Shown here: one piece after another, positions 24,699 to 33,404 of the stretch | Layout of the letters: each line of letters opens with the position of its first letter | Position numbering within the stretch: position 1 is the stretch's first letter | From: Gilvimarinus chinensis DSM 19667 | GTDB taxonomy: Bacteria > Pseudomonadota > Gammaproteobacteria > Pseudomonadales > Cellvibrionaceae | DNA length: 64,000 nucleotides | Direction of reading: 5' to 3' | Assembly: GCF_000377745.1 (NCBI RefSeq) | Contig: NZ_KB898706.1 | Location: 1-64,000, forward strand | Position numbers and translations under genes: made by a program | The notes under the pieces: model-generated | The model's input: only the letters and a program-made list of their open reading frames with translations | Told to the model about the DNA's origin: nothing | Databases searched by the model: none

Positions 24699-25193
24699 AT
24701 GCAACAGCGATTAACCGCAATTCTTATTTGCTTATTGTGCTTTCACTCCGTCCAAGCCTACGAGCCAAGCCCGCAGGAGCGTGAGCTTGCTCAAGCAACA
24801 GCCTTGCAATACATCCAGCACCTTAATGCTGGCGAGTATCGCGAAGCCTATAACATGCACAGCGAATTGCTGAACCAACGTATGAATTACGAACGTTTTG
24901 CCAAAAGCCAAACCGCGTTCAGCGACAGCTCCGGCAAAAGTCTGAGCGATACATTGATCGGCGCCAACTGGCAGTTGGACCCCGCCAAAGCGCCAACAAA
25001 AGGCTTCTACGTTGAGTATGAGTTTGCCTGTGAATATCAGTATTTAAAACCTTGCGAGCAAACGCTGGTGCTCTATTCAGAGTTGGGCGAGCGGTTTAGG
25101 GTGATGCGCCACAGCAGAAGCTATGTGAACACGCAAACAGGCAAGCGTGCGGGCAAGTATATAGCGAAGCCCGGAAACTTCTCACGCCTGTGA
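24699..25193 (+). CDS. exported DUF4019 family protein
   Basis: A 164-residue protein with a signal peptide (residues 1-20, ending SVQAY). The mature part has the DUF4019 layout: a first helix (ELAQATALQYIQHLNAGEYREAYN), then SELLNQRMNYERFAKSQ, and a beta-rich half with two cysteines (FACEYQYLKPCEQ) that may form a disulphide. The C-terminus has ETLV-type strands. The family is of unknown function and resembles NTF2-like folds. It ends inside the convergent VOC fragment, overlapping by 12 bases. Confidence 0.78.
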   Translation: MQQRLTAILICLLCFHSVQAYEPSPQERELAQATALQYIQHLNAGEYREAYNMHSELLNQRMNYERFAKSQTAFSDSSGKSLSDTLIGANWQLDPAKAPTKGFYVEYEFACEYQYLKPCEQTLVLYSELGERFRVMRHSRSYVNTQTGKRAGKYIAKPGNFSRL

Positions 25194-25427
25194 TTGTGCT
25201 GGTGCACGCAGGCCAATTAAATTACCAAAGGGGTCCATTAGCTGGCAGATGACCTGGTTATCTTCTATGTCTAAAGGGCCTCTATAGAGTTTTGCGCCTA
25301 GCGCCGTCAATTTCATCACGGCCTCTTCCAGATTATCCGTTTGCCAATAGAGTACGGTGCCGGAAGGTGCGCTGTTCACCTTGTGGTCGGCCTGAACTAT
25401 TTCCAGTGTGATTCCGCCAACGCTCAA
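25182..25427 (-). pseudogene. VOC-family (glyoxalase-like) protein, C-terminal half only
   Basis: An 81-residue frame from a TTG. It shows the C-terminal half of a vicinal oxygen chelate domain: GITLEIVQ, YWQTDNLEEAVMKLTALGA and the end CQLMDPFGNLIGLRAP. The first beta-alpha-beta-beta-beta unit of the domain is absent; upstream the same frame stays open for about 23 codons to a TGA but encodes nothing VOC-like. This points to a 5' deletion or an older frameshift. It converges with and overlaps the DUF4019 gene. Confidence 0.6.
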
Positions 25428-25629
25428 GGCGCTAAAGTCGCGCTCGGGCAGGTCGTTGGACGCGCGAACGCCGTCCCAGGCAATAGCCGCGAGTCAGGGG
25501 GCAAAGTGTATTCTTATTCGCCAGTAAAGCCGCTATGCCATAATCGCCACAGGCTCACACGGGCCTGAAGGCACGAATGATCCGCTCGCATCACACACTC
25601 GTAAAGCTCTATTTATCGGGAGAATCTGC

Positions 25630-26502
25630 ATGGTTTTTGGCAGGCTACTGGAACGCACCGGAAGGGGTTTTATTGTTATGAGTGTACTGGCCTGGCTGAC
25701 CGGTTGCAGTGGCACAGATGTGCTGAATGCCTTAGGCCGAGCGCCGCATTACCAAAGCGCAACCGATATTGCCTACGGCCAACACCCGCGACAGACTTTG
25801 GATATTTACTCGCCCCGCAGTGATGCCAACGGCTGCACCGTGATGTTTGTCTATGGCGGTAGCTGGGACAGTGGCAAGAAGGAGCAGTATGGTTTTGTCG
25901 GTGCGGCTTTGGCTCGCAAAGGCTACACGGTGATTGTGCCCGATTATCGATTGTACCCGGAGGTAACCTACCCCGCGTTTGTGCAGGATATCGCCAAAGC
26001 TATTGCCAGTGAGAAAGTGCAAAACCTGTTGGCTGGTAAGCCATTGGTTCTAATGGGCCATTCAGCGGGCGCGATGATTGCGGGGTTAATCAGTTACGAC
26101 CCAGAGTATTTACAGGCGGAGGGTTTATCCCGCGAGCAGATTGCGCGCTATATTTCTCTGGCTGGGCCGCACGACTATTTTCTGCCTACCGAAAAGCCTC
26201 AGTGGACGCGAATATTCGGGGAGGATCAAAACCGCCAGGTTGATGCCCTGACGGTGAATCATATTCATCCGAACAACCCGCCTACCCTGATTTTGCACGG
26301 TGCGGACGATGAAACCGTCACGCCTAAATCTGCTTTGTCGTTAGAGAAAAAGCTACGCGAGGCGCGGGTAGAAGTAACGCAAAAAACCTACGAAGGTGTG
26401 AGCCACGTTAAGCTGGTGGCAGCCATGGGAAGGCCGTTGGGATTTTTAGCGCCAACTACAGAGGATATCGACACGTTTTTACAGCCGTTGTGTGCTGAAT
26501 AA
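25630..26502 (+). CDS. alpha/beta hydrolase lipoprotein (carboxylesterase-like)
   Basis: A 290-residue lipoprotein with LTGC lipobox (Cys 26). The fold is that of BD-FAE/Est-type hydrolases: VMFVYGGSWDSG supplies the oxyanion hole, with a GG in the place of HGG; MGHSAGAMIAG holds the nucleophilic serine; GADDETVT gives the aspartate; and the histidine is in YEGVSHVKL. DYRLYPEVTYPAFVQDIAKA is also typical. The substrate is unknown; esters of sugars or lipids are possible. The ATG follows GGGAGA. A long inverted repeat follows the gene. Confidence 0.88.
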   Translation: MVFGRLLERTGRGFIVMSVLAWLTGCSGTDVLNALGRAPHYQSATDIAYGQHPRQTLDIYSPRSDANGCTVMFVYGGSWDSGKKEQYGFVGAALARKGYTVIVPDYRLYPEVTYPAFVQDIAKAIASEKVQNLLAGKPLVLMGHSAGAMIAGLISYDPEYLQAEGLSREQIARYISLAGPHDYFLPTEKPQWTRIFGEDQNRQVDALTVNHIHPNNPPTLILHGADDETVTPKSALSLEKKLREARVEVTQKTYEGVSHVKLVAAMGRPLGFLAPTTEDIDTFLQPLCAE

Positions 26503-26542
26503 CGCACGCAGTTTTTGAAGCTGTGGACTGGTTGTAAGGATG

Positions 26543-26593
26543 TACCGGAAGCCCCTACGACGTATTCGGGCAAGAAACGAAGGGGCTCCGGTA
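26543..26593. repeat. inverted repeat with a large loop
   Basis: TACCGGAAGCCCCT (26543-26556) and AGGGGCTCCGGTA (26581-26593) are nearly perfect inverted repeats with one bulged A, separated by a 24-base loop. It sits between two convergent genes. No T run follows, so it is more likely an mRNA-stabilising or REP-like element than a simple terminator. Confidence 0.6.
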
Positions 26594-26640
26594 TTCACGT
26601 TAACGGCCAAAGCCGTCAGAAGTTAAGCCTTTAATGGGCT

Positions 26641-28965
26641 TTAGTTCTTATTTTTCATCGCCTGCTGCAAAAGCGCGCCCATACTGCCCATGGAGGCCTG
26701 CTGGGGTTTGTTGCCGCCTTGCTTGCGCTGGCCCTGTTTGCCCGGCTGTCGGCGAGGTTTGTTGTCACCACCGGTCTTCTCTCCAGGGGTGTCGTCCAGG
26801 CGCATCGACAGGCCGATGCGTTTGCGGTCCACATCCACCTCCATCACCTTGGCTTTAACAATATCACCGGCTTTCACCACTTCGCGGGGATCTTTCACAA
26901 ACGTGTTAGATAGTGCCGAGATATGCACCAAACCGTCCTGATGAACGCCGACATCCACAAAGGCCCCAAAGTTGGTCACATTGGTAACTGTGCCTTCCAG
27001 AATCATCCCCGGCTCCAGGTCTTTAATGGTGTCTACACCTTCTTTAAAAGCGGCGGTGCGAAACTCTGGGCGGGGGTCGCGGCCGGGTTTGTCCAGCTCT
27101 TTCAGGATGTCGGTAATGGTGGGCACACCAAACTGTTCGGTCACGTAATCCTGCGCCTTCAGACTGCCTAAAAAGCCCGAGTCGCCTACCAGGCCTTTAA
27201 CATCGCGCTGATTTTTCTCGGCAATGGCCTCCACCACGCTGTAGGTTTCCGGGTGCACCGCCGAGGCGTCCAGGGGGTTATCGCCGCCGCTGATGCGCAA
27301 GAAACCCGCCGCTTGTTCAAAAGTCTTGGCGCCAAATCGCGTTACGTCTTTGAGTTGGTTACGGCTGGTAAAAGCGCCATTTTTGTCTCTAAATTCGACG
27401 ATATTGTTGGCAAGGGACGCGTTCAAGCCCGAAACCCGTGCCAGCAGTGCGGCGGAGGCGGTGTTTACCTCTACCCCAACGGCGTTTACACAGTCTTCCA
27501 CCACCGCATCCAGCGAGCGGGCCAGCTGGGTTTGCGAGACATCGTGCTGATATTGACCCACGCCGATGGATTTGGGGTCGATTTTCACCAGTTCGGCCAG
27601 TGGGTCTTGCAGGCGGCGGGCGATGGAAATGGCGCCGCGAATGGTTACGTCCAAATCCGGAAATTCTTTGGCGGCAAATTCCGAGGCCGAGTAAACCGAG
27701 GCGCCGGATTCGTTCACCATCACCGGGCGGGCCTTCAGCTCGGGCTGTTTTTTTAGCATGTCTTTAACGAACTTTTCCGTCTCGCGGCTGGCGGTGCCAT
27801 TGCCGATGGCGATCAGCTCGACATCGTATTTTTGGCATAGGTTAGTAAGTACTTTCTCCGCCTCGGCGACTTTATTTTGCGGGGCGGTCGGGAAAATAGC
27901 GCCGTGATCCAGCACCTTGCCGGTGGCGTCCACCACTGCGACTTTCACCCCGGTGCGCAGGCCCGGGTCCAGGCCGATGGTGGCCTTTTGCCCCGCGGGC
28001 GCCGCCAGCAGCAGGTCGTTCAGGTTGCTGGCAAATACCTTAATGGCGTCCTCTTCTGCGCGGTCACGCAGCTCGCCCAGCAGATCGGTTTCCAAATGGG
28101 TGAGCAATTTAACGCGCCAGGTCCAGCGCACCACTTCCGCTAGCCATTTATCGGCGGCTCGGCCCTGATCGCGAACATCCCAGTGCTCGGCCACCATCAC
28201 CTCGCAGGGGTGAGTGGCGCCCGGTTCCTGCTCGCCCAGGGTAATAGCGATGGTGAGCACGCCTTCGTTGCGGCCTCGGAACATGGCCAGAGCCCGGTGC
28301 GACGGGGTGCTTTTCAGGGCTTCGTCGTGTTCAAAGTAGTCGCGGAATTTCTGTACATCCTGTGATTTATCGTCTTCTTTACCCGTGGCGGCGCGGCTGG
28401 AAATTAACGCTTCACGCTGCAAAAAGCCGCGAAGTTTGCCCAAAAGCTCGGCATCTTCGCTGAACTTTTCCATCAGGATATATTTGGCTCCGTCCAGTGC
28501 GGCCTTGGTGTCGTCAATCTTATGCTCGGGGTTGAGGTATTTGGCGGCCTCGGCTTCAGGCTCCAGTGTTGGGTCTTGCAGCAGGGCGTCGGCCAGCGGC
28601 TGCAGGCCCGCTTCAATGGCAATCTGACCCTTGGTGCGGCGTTTGGGTTTGTACGGCAGGTACAAATCTTCCAGTCGTGTTTTGGTGTCGGCGGCGCGAA
28701 TGTCGTTTTCAAGCTCGGGGGTGAGCTTGTCTTGCTCGGCAATGCTTTTCAGGATGGCGTCCCGGCGGTCTTCCATTTCGCGTAAATAACGCAGTCGCTC
28801 TTCCAGGGTGCGCATCTGGGTGTCGTCTAGCCCGCCGGTGACTTCTTTACGGTAGCGGGAAATAAACGGCACGGTGGCGCCTTCATCCAGCAGCGCCACG
28901 GCGGCGTCTACCTGTTGTTCGCGAATGCTCAGCTCGTCGGCAATGCGTTGAAAAATACTGCTCAT
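26641..28965 (-). CDS. tex: Tex family RNA-binding transcription accessory protein
   Basis: A 774-residue protein, the usual Tex length. The start [19 protein letters not shown] is the family beginning, so I set the start at 28965. The YqgF/RuvX-like RNase H domain is visible around [16 protein letters not shown], then the helix-hairpin-helix block ([24 protein letters not shown]). The C-terminal S1 domain begins [22 protein letters not shown] 45-residue basic tail rich in G, Q and K follows. Tex binds nucleic acid and affects transcription and virulence gene expression in several bacteria. Confidence 0.95.
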   Translation of the reverse strand: MSSIFQRIADELSIREQQVDAAVALLDEGATVPFISRYRKEVTGGLDDTQMRTLEERLRYLREMEDRRDAILKSIAEQDKLTPELENDIRAADTKTRLEDLYLPYKPKRRTKGQIAIEAGLQPLADALLQDPTLEPEAEAAKYLNPEHKIDDTKAALDGAKYILMEKFSEDAELLGKLRGFLQREALISSRAATGKEDDKSQDVQKFRDYFEHDEALKSTPSHRALAMFRGRNEGVLTIAITLGEQEPGATHPCEVMVAEHWDVRDQGRAADKWLAEVVRWTWRVKLLTHLETDLLGELRDRAEEDAIKVFASNLNDLLLAAPAGQKATIGLDPGLRTGVKVAVVDATGKVLDHGAIFPTAPQNKVAEAEKVLTNLCQKYDVELIAIGNGTASRETEKFVKDMLKKQPELKARPVMVNESGASVYSASEFAAKEFPDLDVTIRGAISIARRLQDPLAELVKIDPKSIGVGQYQHDVSQTQLARSLDAVVEDCVNAVGVEVNTASAALLARVSGLNASLANNIVEFRDKNGAFTSRNQLKDVTRFGAKTFEQAAGFLRISGGDNPLDASAVHPETYSVVEAIAEKNQRDVKGLVGDSGFLGSLKAQDYVTEQFGVPTITDILKELDKPGRDPRPEFRTAAFKEGVDTIKDLEPGMILEGTVTNVTNFGAFVDVGVHQDGLVHISALSNTFVKDPREVVKAGDIVKAKVMEVDVDRKRIGLSMRLDDTPGEKTGGDNKPRRQPGKQGQRKQGGNKPQQASMGSMGALLQQAMKNKN

Positions 28966-29133
28966 GTAAGTTTCTCTGTTGGACATTTTCGGTCGCCGCA
29001 CAGCGGTCTTAGGGCTTATGGAGTCAGGCCCCAGCGCATTATGCGCAAATCCGCGACCTATTACAGTCTTGAATTCCTCTGCATTCTGTGTCTTTTGCGC
29101 ACGGCCACATTCTCATTCTTGCCATGATCTGAC

Positions 29134-29171
29134 TTGCCATGTCCTGATATGGTGTTATAGTCAAATATAAC
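29134..29171 (+). promoter_or_regulatory. promoter and overlapping inverted repeat of the GntR-ABC operon
   Basis: TTGCCA (29134-29139) and TATAGT (29156-29161) are 16 bases apart. The inverted repeat GTTATA-N6-TATAAC (29154-29171) covers the -10 element. It is a plausible operator for the GntR protein encoded immediately downstream, whose family usually represses its own operon. Confidence 0.65.
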
Positions 29172-29199
29172 AGTATATTTTTATTTGAGCGGAGTTTGC

Positions 29200-29562
29200 A
29201 TGCAGTGGCGCGATGACCAGCCCATTTACCGGCAACTGTACCAGCGTATGGTGGCGTCGATTGTCGCCGGGGATATTGCCCCAGGCGAAGCCCTGCCATC
29301 GGTGCGACAGGTATCGGCGGATTACCAAATTAATCATCTCACCGTCGCCAAGGCATACCAGGCGTTGGTGGATGAGCAGTTGGTCGAAAAACGCCGCGGC
29401 CTGGGGATGTTTGTTTGCGAGGGCGCGGATGAACATTTACGTGAACGCGAGCGAGATGTGTTTTTGCAACAACTGCCTGAGCTGGTGGCACAGGCAAAGC
29501 GTTTGGGAATGGATAAAAACACCTTGGTGCAAGCCATTAAAAACCTGAAGGAGGAGTCGTGA
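29200..29562 (+). CDS. GntR-family regulator, YtrA subfamily
   Basis: A 120-residue regulator, short as usual for the YtrA branch. The winged helix occupies residues 1-72: QPIYRQLYQRMVASIVAGDI, then GEALPSVRQVSADYQINHLTVAKAY, and the wing VEKRRGLGMFV. The rest is a short dimerisation helix. GGAG lies upstream of ATG 29200, and the stop overlaps the GTG of the ABC ATPase gene by four bases. Members repress ABC transporter operons in response to cell-envelope stress or peptide antibiotics. Confidence 0.92.
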   Translation: MQWRDDQPIYRQLYQRMVASIVAGDIAPGEALPSVRQVSADYQINHLTVAKAYQALVDEQLVEKRRGLGMFVCEGADEHLRERERDVFLQQLPELVAQAKRLGMDKNTLVQAIKNLKEES

Positions 29563-30419
29563 ACCGGGTCATAAAAACAGCGGGACTCAGCAAACGTTTC
29601 GGTAAGAAGCGGGTGCTTAACCAAGTGGATTTGGACATTGGCAGCGGCAAAATTGTAGGGCTCATCGGCCCCAACGGTGCGGGTAAAACCACCTTGCTGC
29701 AATCGCTACTGGGCCTTTGTGTGGCTGACGGGGAGATTGACGTTCTGGGCTTTGACCCCCGGCGTGAGCGAGCCAAAATGCTGGAGCAGGTGTGTTTTAT
29801 TGCCGATACGGCAACACTGCCACGCTGGATGACGGTGAAGCAGACGCTGCGCTACGTAGCGGATGTGCACCCCAATTTTAACGAAGCCAGGGCGCGGGAT
29901 TTTCTGGCAAAAACGTCTGTGTCTTTATCCAGCCGGATTCGCAGTTTGTCCAAGGGCATGGTGACGCAGCTGCATCTGGCGCTGGTTATGGCCATCGATG
30001 CCAAACTGCTGGTGCTTGATGAGCCCACCTTGGGGTTGGATTTACTGTATCGGCGCACCTTTTACGATGCCCTGTTGAATGATTACTACGACGAGGGGAA
30101 AACCATTGTTATCACCACCCATCAGGTGGAAGAAATTGAGCACCTGCTGACCGATGTGATGTTTATTGTCGCCGGCGACATTGTGCTTAATAGTACCGTG
30201 GACGATTTTGAGGCGCGCTTTACCAAGGTGTCGGTTAATAGTGACAAACTGGACCAAGCACAGGCGCTCGGCCCCATTGGCGAAATTAAGACGCTGGGCA
30301 CTAAGCAGTATTTATTTGATGGCGTTGAGCGCTCGAGATTGGAGCCGCTGGGCAGTATTGCTCGCGCCTCTTTGGCCGAGGTGTTTGTCGCCAAAGCGAC
30401 ACAGGGAGGTGTGGCATGA
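29559..30419 (+). CDS. ABC transporter ATP-binding protein
   Basis: A 286-residue ATPase. Walker A is GPNGAGKTT (about residues 37-45), the signature is the variant LSKGM and Walker B is LLVLDEPTLGLD. The C-terminal 70 residues form an added regulatory domain. This is the YtrB/CcmA-like type encoded with GntR-YtrA regulators. It begins at a GTG that overlaps the regulator stop and its end overlaps the permease start (ATGA), so the proteins are translationally coupled. It powers the membrane protein encoded at 30416. Confidence 0.92.
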   Translation: MNRVIKTAGLSKRFGKKRVLNQVDLDIGSGKIVGLIGPNGAGKTTLLQSLLGLCVADGEIDVLGFDPRRERAKMLEQVCFIADTATLPRWMTVKQTLRYVADVHPNFNEARARDFLAKTSVSLSSRIRSLSKGMVTQLHLALVMAIDAKLLVLDEPTLGLDLLYRRTFYDALLNDYYDEGKTIVITTHQVEEIEHLLTDVMFIVAGDIVLNSTVDDFEARFTKVSVNSDKLDQAQALGPIGEIKTLGTKQYLFDGVERSRLEPLGSIARASLAEVFVAKATQGGVA

Positions 30420-31321
30420 ACCGGGTGATTGCGCAATTGCGTCGCGAGTATTGGGAGAACCCGGGGCATCTGCTAAAGGTGCCGTTTTGGCTGGCGGTTT
30501 TTATTATTTTATTTTCGGTGATGTCCACCTATTCACTGTTTCAGCACGCTGATATATCGATGGATATGAATGTTGATATTGATTTGCCGTGGAAAAAAGA
30601 GGTGGCGACGAACAACAGCGCTGACGGCCCCAATATTCTTGAAAAGCTGGCGCACGTCCAGTACATCATTTACCTGATTTTTACCGTGGTCGCGTTGATC
30701 AATATGTTCAGCTACAGCTTGGCCGCACTGCTGACCGACAGGCAGGACCGCAGTGTGCTGTTTTTCAAATCTATGCCCGTGTCGGAATGGGTGGTGGTGA
30801 CGGCCAAATTATTCATTGCGGTCTTGGCCATTCCCTTGATGTATTGGTTGGCCGCGTTCATTACCACGCTGGTGTTCAGCACTCTTACGGTGGTGCTGGG
30901 CACGACGTCATTGTCTTTGGATGCCTTCTCTCTGTGGTCCGCCATGGATGCGGTGGCGGTGGGGGCGACCAGCTTTGTTTATTTACTCTTGGCAGCGCTG
31001 TGGGGGCTGCCGCTGTTTAGTGTGCTGTTGTTGTTTTCGGCCTGGAGTAAAAAGCACCCCCTGGGGAATTTACTGTTGTTGTTGCTGGTGGTGTGGTTTA
31101 TCGAGAATTTGCTGTTAGGCCAAAGCATTGTGCTCAGCGGGCTGGGCGATTATCTGAGTGGTTTTGCGATCGATGGGCTCGAAGGGTCGAGCGAACCGCA
31201 ACGCTTTAGTGCTGCAATAGGTGAGTTGTTTACCCGCCCCGGTTTGTATGTGGGGTGGATGGTGGCCGCTGGGGCCCTGTGGATGGCGGTATTTCTGCGC
31301 AACCGACGTTTTGAAATTTAG
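30416..31321 (+). CDS. ABC transporter permease (ABC-2 type)
   Basis: A 301-residue membrane protein with about six hydrophobic segments: roughly residues 22-45, 80-105, 122-150, 175-200, 205-230 and 282-298. It has the large first extracytoplasmic loop, here negatively charged, seen in ABC-2-type permeases paired with YtrB ATPases. The substrate is unknown. It is translationally coupled to the ATPase gene and followed nine bases later by a small exported protein gene. Confidence 0.85.
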   Translation: MNRVIAQLRREYWENPGHLLKVPFWLAVFIILFSVMSTYSLFQHADISMDMNVDIDLPWKKEVATNNSADGPNILEKLAHVQYIIYLIFTVVALINMFSYSLAALLTDRQDRSVLFFKSMPVSEWVVVTAKLFIAVLAIPLMYWLAAFITTLVFSTLTVVLGTTSLSLDAFSLWSAMDAVAVGATSFVYLLLAALWGLPLFSVLLLFSAWSKKHPLGNLLLLLLVVWFIENLLLGQSIVLSGLGDYLSGFAIDGLEGSSEPQRFSAAIGELFTRPGLYVGWMVAAGALWMAVFLRNRRFEI

Positions 31322-31330
31322 GAGGGCGAG

Positions 31331-31678
31331 GTGAAGCGCTCAGTGTTGCGGGTAGTATTGCTTTTGACGATGTTTGTACCGATCAGCTCAATGGCCGAAG
31401 CGTACTCGCCGATCTGGGCTGTGGATATAGCTGACCTTGTCGAGGCAGACGTGTGGCGGTGGGATGGGCGAAACTTGGGCTCCGAGTGGTGGTCAGTACT
31501 GCAACAATGGCTCGGGCAACTGCTAAGCCAGGTCAGTTTTTCCTCTGCCGAGGTGGAGTTGGAAGCGACCAGCTGGCGCACATCGGCGGATGTAGTTCTG
31601 CTGCGCGGTGCTCAGCTCAGCTTGGTGTTCGCTTTGGGTATTATCCTTTTGGCGATCAGGGAGTTTCGTAAATGGTAA
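31331..31678 (+). CDS. exported protein of unknown function in the GntR-ABC operon
   Basis: A 115-residue protein started by a GTG five bases after AGGAGG. Residues 1-22 are a signal peptide (ending SSMAEA). The mature part is tryptophan-rich (AVDIADLVEADVWRWDG, EWWSVLQQW) and ends with a membrane segment (LSLVFALGIILLAI) and a basic tail REFRKW. It may be a small membrane-anchored periplasmic partner of the transporter. Its stop overlaps the next start by seven bases. I know no family for it. Confidence 0.7.
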   Translation: MKRSVLRVVLLLTMFVPISSMAEAYSPIWAVDIADLVEADVWRWDGRNLGSEWWSVLQQWLGQLLSQVSFSSAEVELEATSWRTSADVVLLRGAQLSLVFALGIILLAIREFRKW

Positions 31679-32427
31679 CAAGAGCATTGAGCGGTATTGC
31701 GTTAGCTTTCGTCACGACGGCGGTACAAGCAGAACCCTTAGATGATCTAACCAACGCCCTTTTGCGGTTAAGCCAGCCAGCGCAAGGGCGGTATGAGGTC
31801 AGCGCAAAAGTGGTGGAGTCAAACGGTAAGGGTGATGACAAACTGACCCGTGAAGGCTTCGCTACAGTCAGCGTGCACGACACCGGGGAGCATTTGCATA
31901 TCGCCTACAGCGAAAGTCTGCTTAAGCAAATTGATGCCGAAGAGCAGGCTCGCCTGGACGATGTCGATGCGCCCACGCCTGCCATTGAAGGGGTGCACGA
32001 GCTTTCGGCACTGCCGGTTCGAGCGGCGGTGCGCGCTGCCGATCAAATTCGTCGAGTCATGGGTGAAGGGGAATACCTAGGCGTAGAAGACGATGAGTTA
32101 GACGGACAAACGGTACAACGCCTGGATTTCAGCCTTCCTGAAAGCCGCCTGAGTAAGCGTCAGCGCAAATACGTGAAATCCTACGAGGGCATTTACTCGG
32201 TTTGGATCAACAGCGAGGGCGTGCCCTTGGCCAGCAGTAGCCGCGTGGATGCCTCGGGCCGGGCGTTTATTTTTATCAGCTTCCATGTAGAAACCGAGTC
32301 GCAAAGGCGTTACGGCGAAATCAATAACACCCTGGTGGCGCTCACCGACCGCTACTACCACCTGAGTTATGGCGCGGGGGAGCGTTTTGAAAGGGAAATT
32401 CAGCGCAGCTTATCCCAATCTCAATAA
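31672..32427 (+). CDS. periplasmic protein of unknown function in the GntR-ABC operon
   Basis: A 251-residue protein with a signal peptide (residues 1-20, ending AVQAEP). The mature part alternates strands and charged helices: GRYEVSAKVVES, HLHIAYSESLLKQIDAEE, then a helical middle (VRAAVRAADQIRRVM) and GIYSVWINSEGVPLASSS. The strand pattern recalls lipoprotein-localisation or outer-membrane sensor folds, but this is only an impression. It is the last gene of the GntR-ABC operon, whose signal is translational overlap with the preceding gene. Confidence 0.7.
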   Translation: MVTRALSGIALAFVTTAVQAEPLDDLTNALLRLSQPAQGRYEVSAKVVESNGKGDDKLTREGFATVSVHDTGEHLHIAYSESLLKQIDAEEQARLDDVDAPTPAIEGVHELSALPVRAAVRAADQIRRVMGEGEYLGVEDDELDGQTVQRLDFSLPESRLSKRQRKYVKSYEGIYSVWINSEGVPLASSSRVDASGRAFIFISFHVETESQRRYGEINNTLVALTDRYYHLSYGAGERFEREIQRSLSQSQ

Positions 32428-32443
32428 ATTTTGCCGCCTAGCG

Positions 32444-32468
32444 CGCTTGCGCTACACTTTCGCAAGCG
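32444..32468 (+). terminator. hairpin after the GntR-ABC operon
   Basis: CGCTTGCG (32444-32451) and CGCAAGCG (32461-32468) are perfect inverted repeats with a nine-base loop, 17 bases past the stop codon. No T run follows, so termination would be weak. Confidence 0.5.
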
Positions 32469-32511
32469 TCGATTAGCCCGGCGCTTGGGGCAGCCTGGTT
32501 ACTATCTTGCT

Positions 32512-32552
32512 ACAGGAATCTACGCCGTCGGTCCTGGCCGATGCGAGCCTGT
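32512..32552 (+). ncRNA. possible structured RNA or 5' leader element
   Basis: ACAGG (32512-32516) pairs with CCTGT (32548-32552), and inside that CGTCGG (32526-32531) pairs with CCGATG (32538-32543) around a six-base loop. The result is a two-tier stem with an asymmetric internal loop, followed by GTGA and TCAC repeats. It lies in a 285-base gap before the NTF2-like gene. It resembles no riboswitch that I recognise. Confidence 0.25.
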
Positions 32553-32712
32553 GAAACCCACTGGAAGCTCACGCTAAAAAATAGAGAGTTCGCGCTATTA
32601 TAGTTGCGCACATCGACAGATGTGAGCACATCCACGCCAGGTATTTGCGCGCGGCATTAAAATCAGTCCGGGTGACAGAGAGTCATGTCAGGTTAATGGA
32701 AGGGGTGAAAAT

Positions 32713-33102
32713 ATGAAACGATGGTGCATTGCGGTGGTATTGAGTCTGATCAGTGGCTGGGCAGTGGCGCAGCACTCAATACAGGTAGAGGATCAGGTGG
32801 CCGCCTACAATTTACACGACCCGGAAAAGTACGCCAGTTATTTTCACGATGATATCGAAGTGTATAACTTTCCAGACTCGCCTATGACAGCGGGCAAGGG
32901 CGCCCTTATTCAGGCCACCAGCCGCACCTTCGCACAGCACAAACCCACCAGCGAAATTGTAAAACTCATAGAGCTAAACGATAAAGTCATTACCTTAGAG
33001 CGCGCCACCTATAAAGTAAAAGGCGCGCGCCAGCAGATGGATGTGATTAAAATATACCAATTTCAAAGCGGCCTGATTCGCCGCATGACCTTTATGAATT
33101 GA
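32713..33102 (+). CDS. exported NTF2-like (SnoaL) protein
   Basis: A 129-residue protein with a signal peptide (residues 1-19, ending AVAQH). The mature part has the SnoaL pattern: EDQVAAYNLHDPEKYASYFHDD, then EVYNFPDSPMTAGKGALIQA, a helix (SRTFAQHKPT) and two long strands (VITLERATYKVKG, VIKIYQFQSGLIRRMTFM). Its ligand is unknown. It is the first gene of a compact operon with the DUF3144, LpxR and glycosyltransferase genes; GAAGGGG lies before the ATG. Confidence 0.82.
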   Translation: MKRWCIAVVLSLISGWAVAQHSIQVEDQVAAYNLHDPEKYASYFHDDIEVYNFPDSPMTAGKGALIQATSRTFAQHKPTSEIVKLIELNDKVITLERATYKVKGARQQMDVIKIYQFQSGLIRRMTFMN

Positions 33103-33110
33103 GGCTAACC

Positions 33111-33404
33111 TTGAGCGATAACGACGAGTTATTTTGGAATTTAGTGGACGAGTTTATCGAGCGTGCTAATGCGCGCTGTGATGACGCCGACCCGAGTATG
33201 GTAAGTGCGGCATTGCTGCAGGCGGCGGCGCGATTTAATGCGTTCACCGTTGCTGGCGCATCGGTTGATAAGAAAGAATACACCGAAGAAATCGAGCCTT
33301 CACTGCGCTATCTCACCAACCAGTATCGGGACATACTGCGTGACAACCTTGAGGATTACCGGGAAAACTACAAGGTGTATATGCGCAGTGACGAAGACGA
33401 ATAA
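33111..33404 (+). CDS. DUF3144 family protein
   Basis: A 97-residue acidic helical protein. I chose the TTG at 33111, six bases after GAGG, because it gives the family start SDNDELFWNLVDEFIERAN. The second block SAALLQAAARFNAF and the third YLTNQYRDILRDNLEDYREN also match DUF3144, a family of unknown function in marine Gammaproteobacteria. It begins eight bases after the preceding stop and its end overlaps the lpxR start by 17 bases. Confidence 0.85.
   Translation: MSDNDELFWNLVDEFIERANARCDDADPSMVSAALLQAAARFNAFTVAGASVDKKEYTEEIEPSLRYLTNQYRDILRDNLEDYRENYKVYMRSDEDE

Noticed and set aside
32428-32712. 6S RNA or other named RNA gene
   Set aside because: No conserved 6S, SRP or riboswitch motif could be recognised; kept only as a structured candidate.
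33205-33387. Extension of LpxR by 61 residues
   Set aside because: It is a shadow of the DUF3144 gene and would remove the signal peptide.
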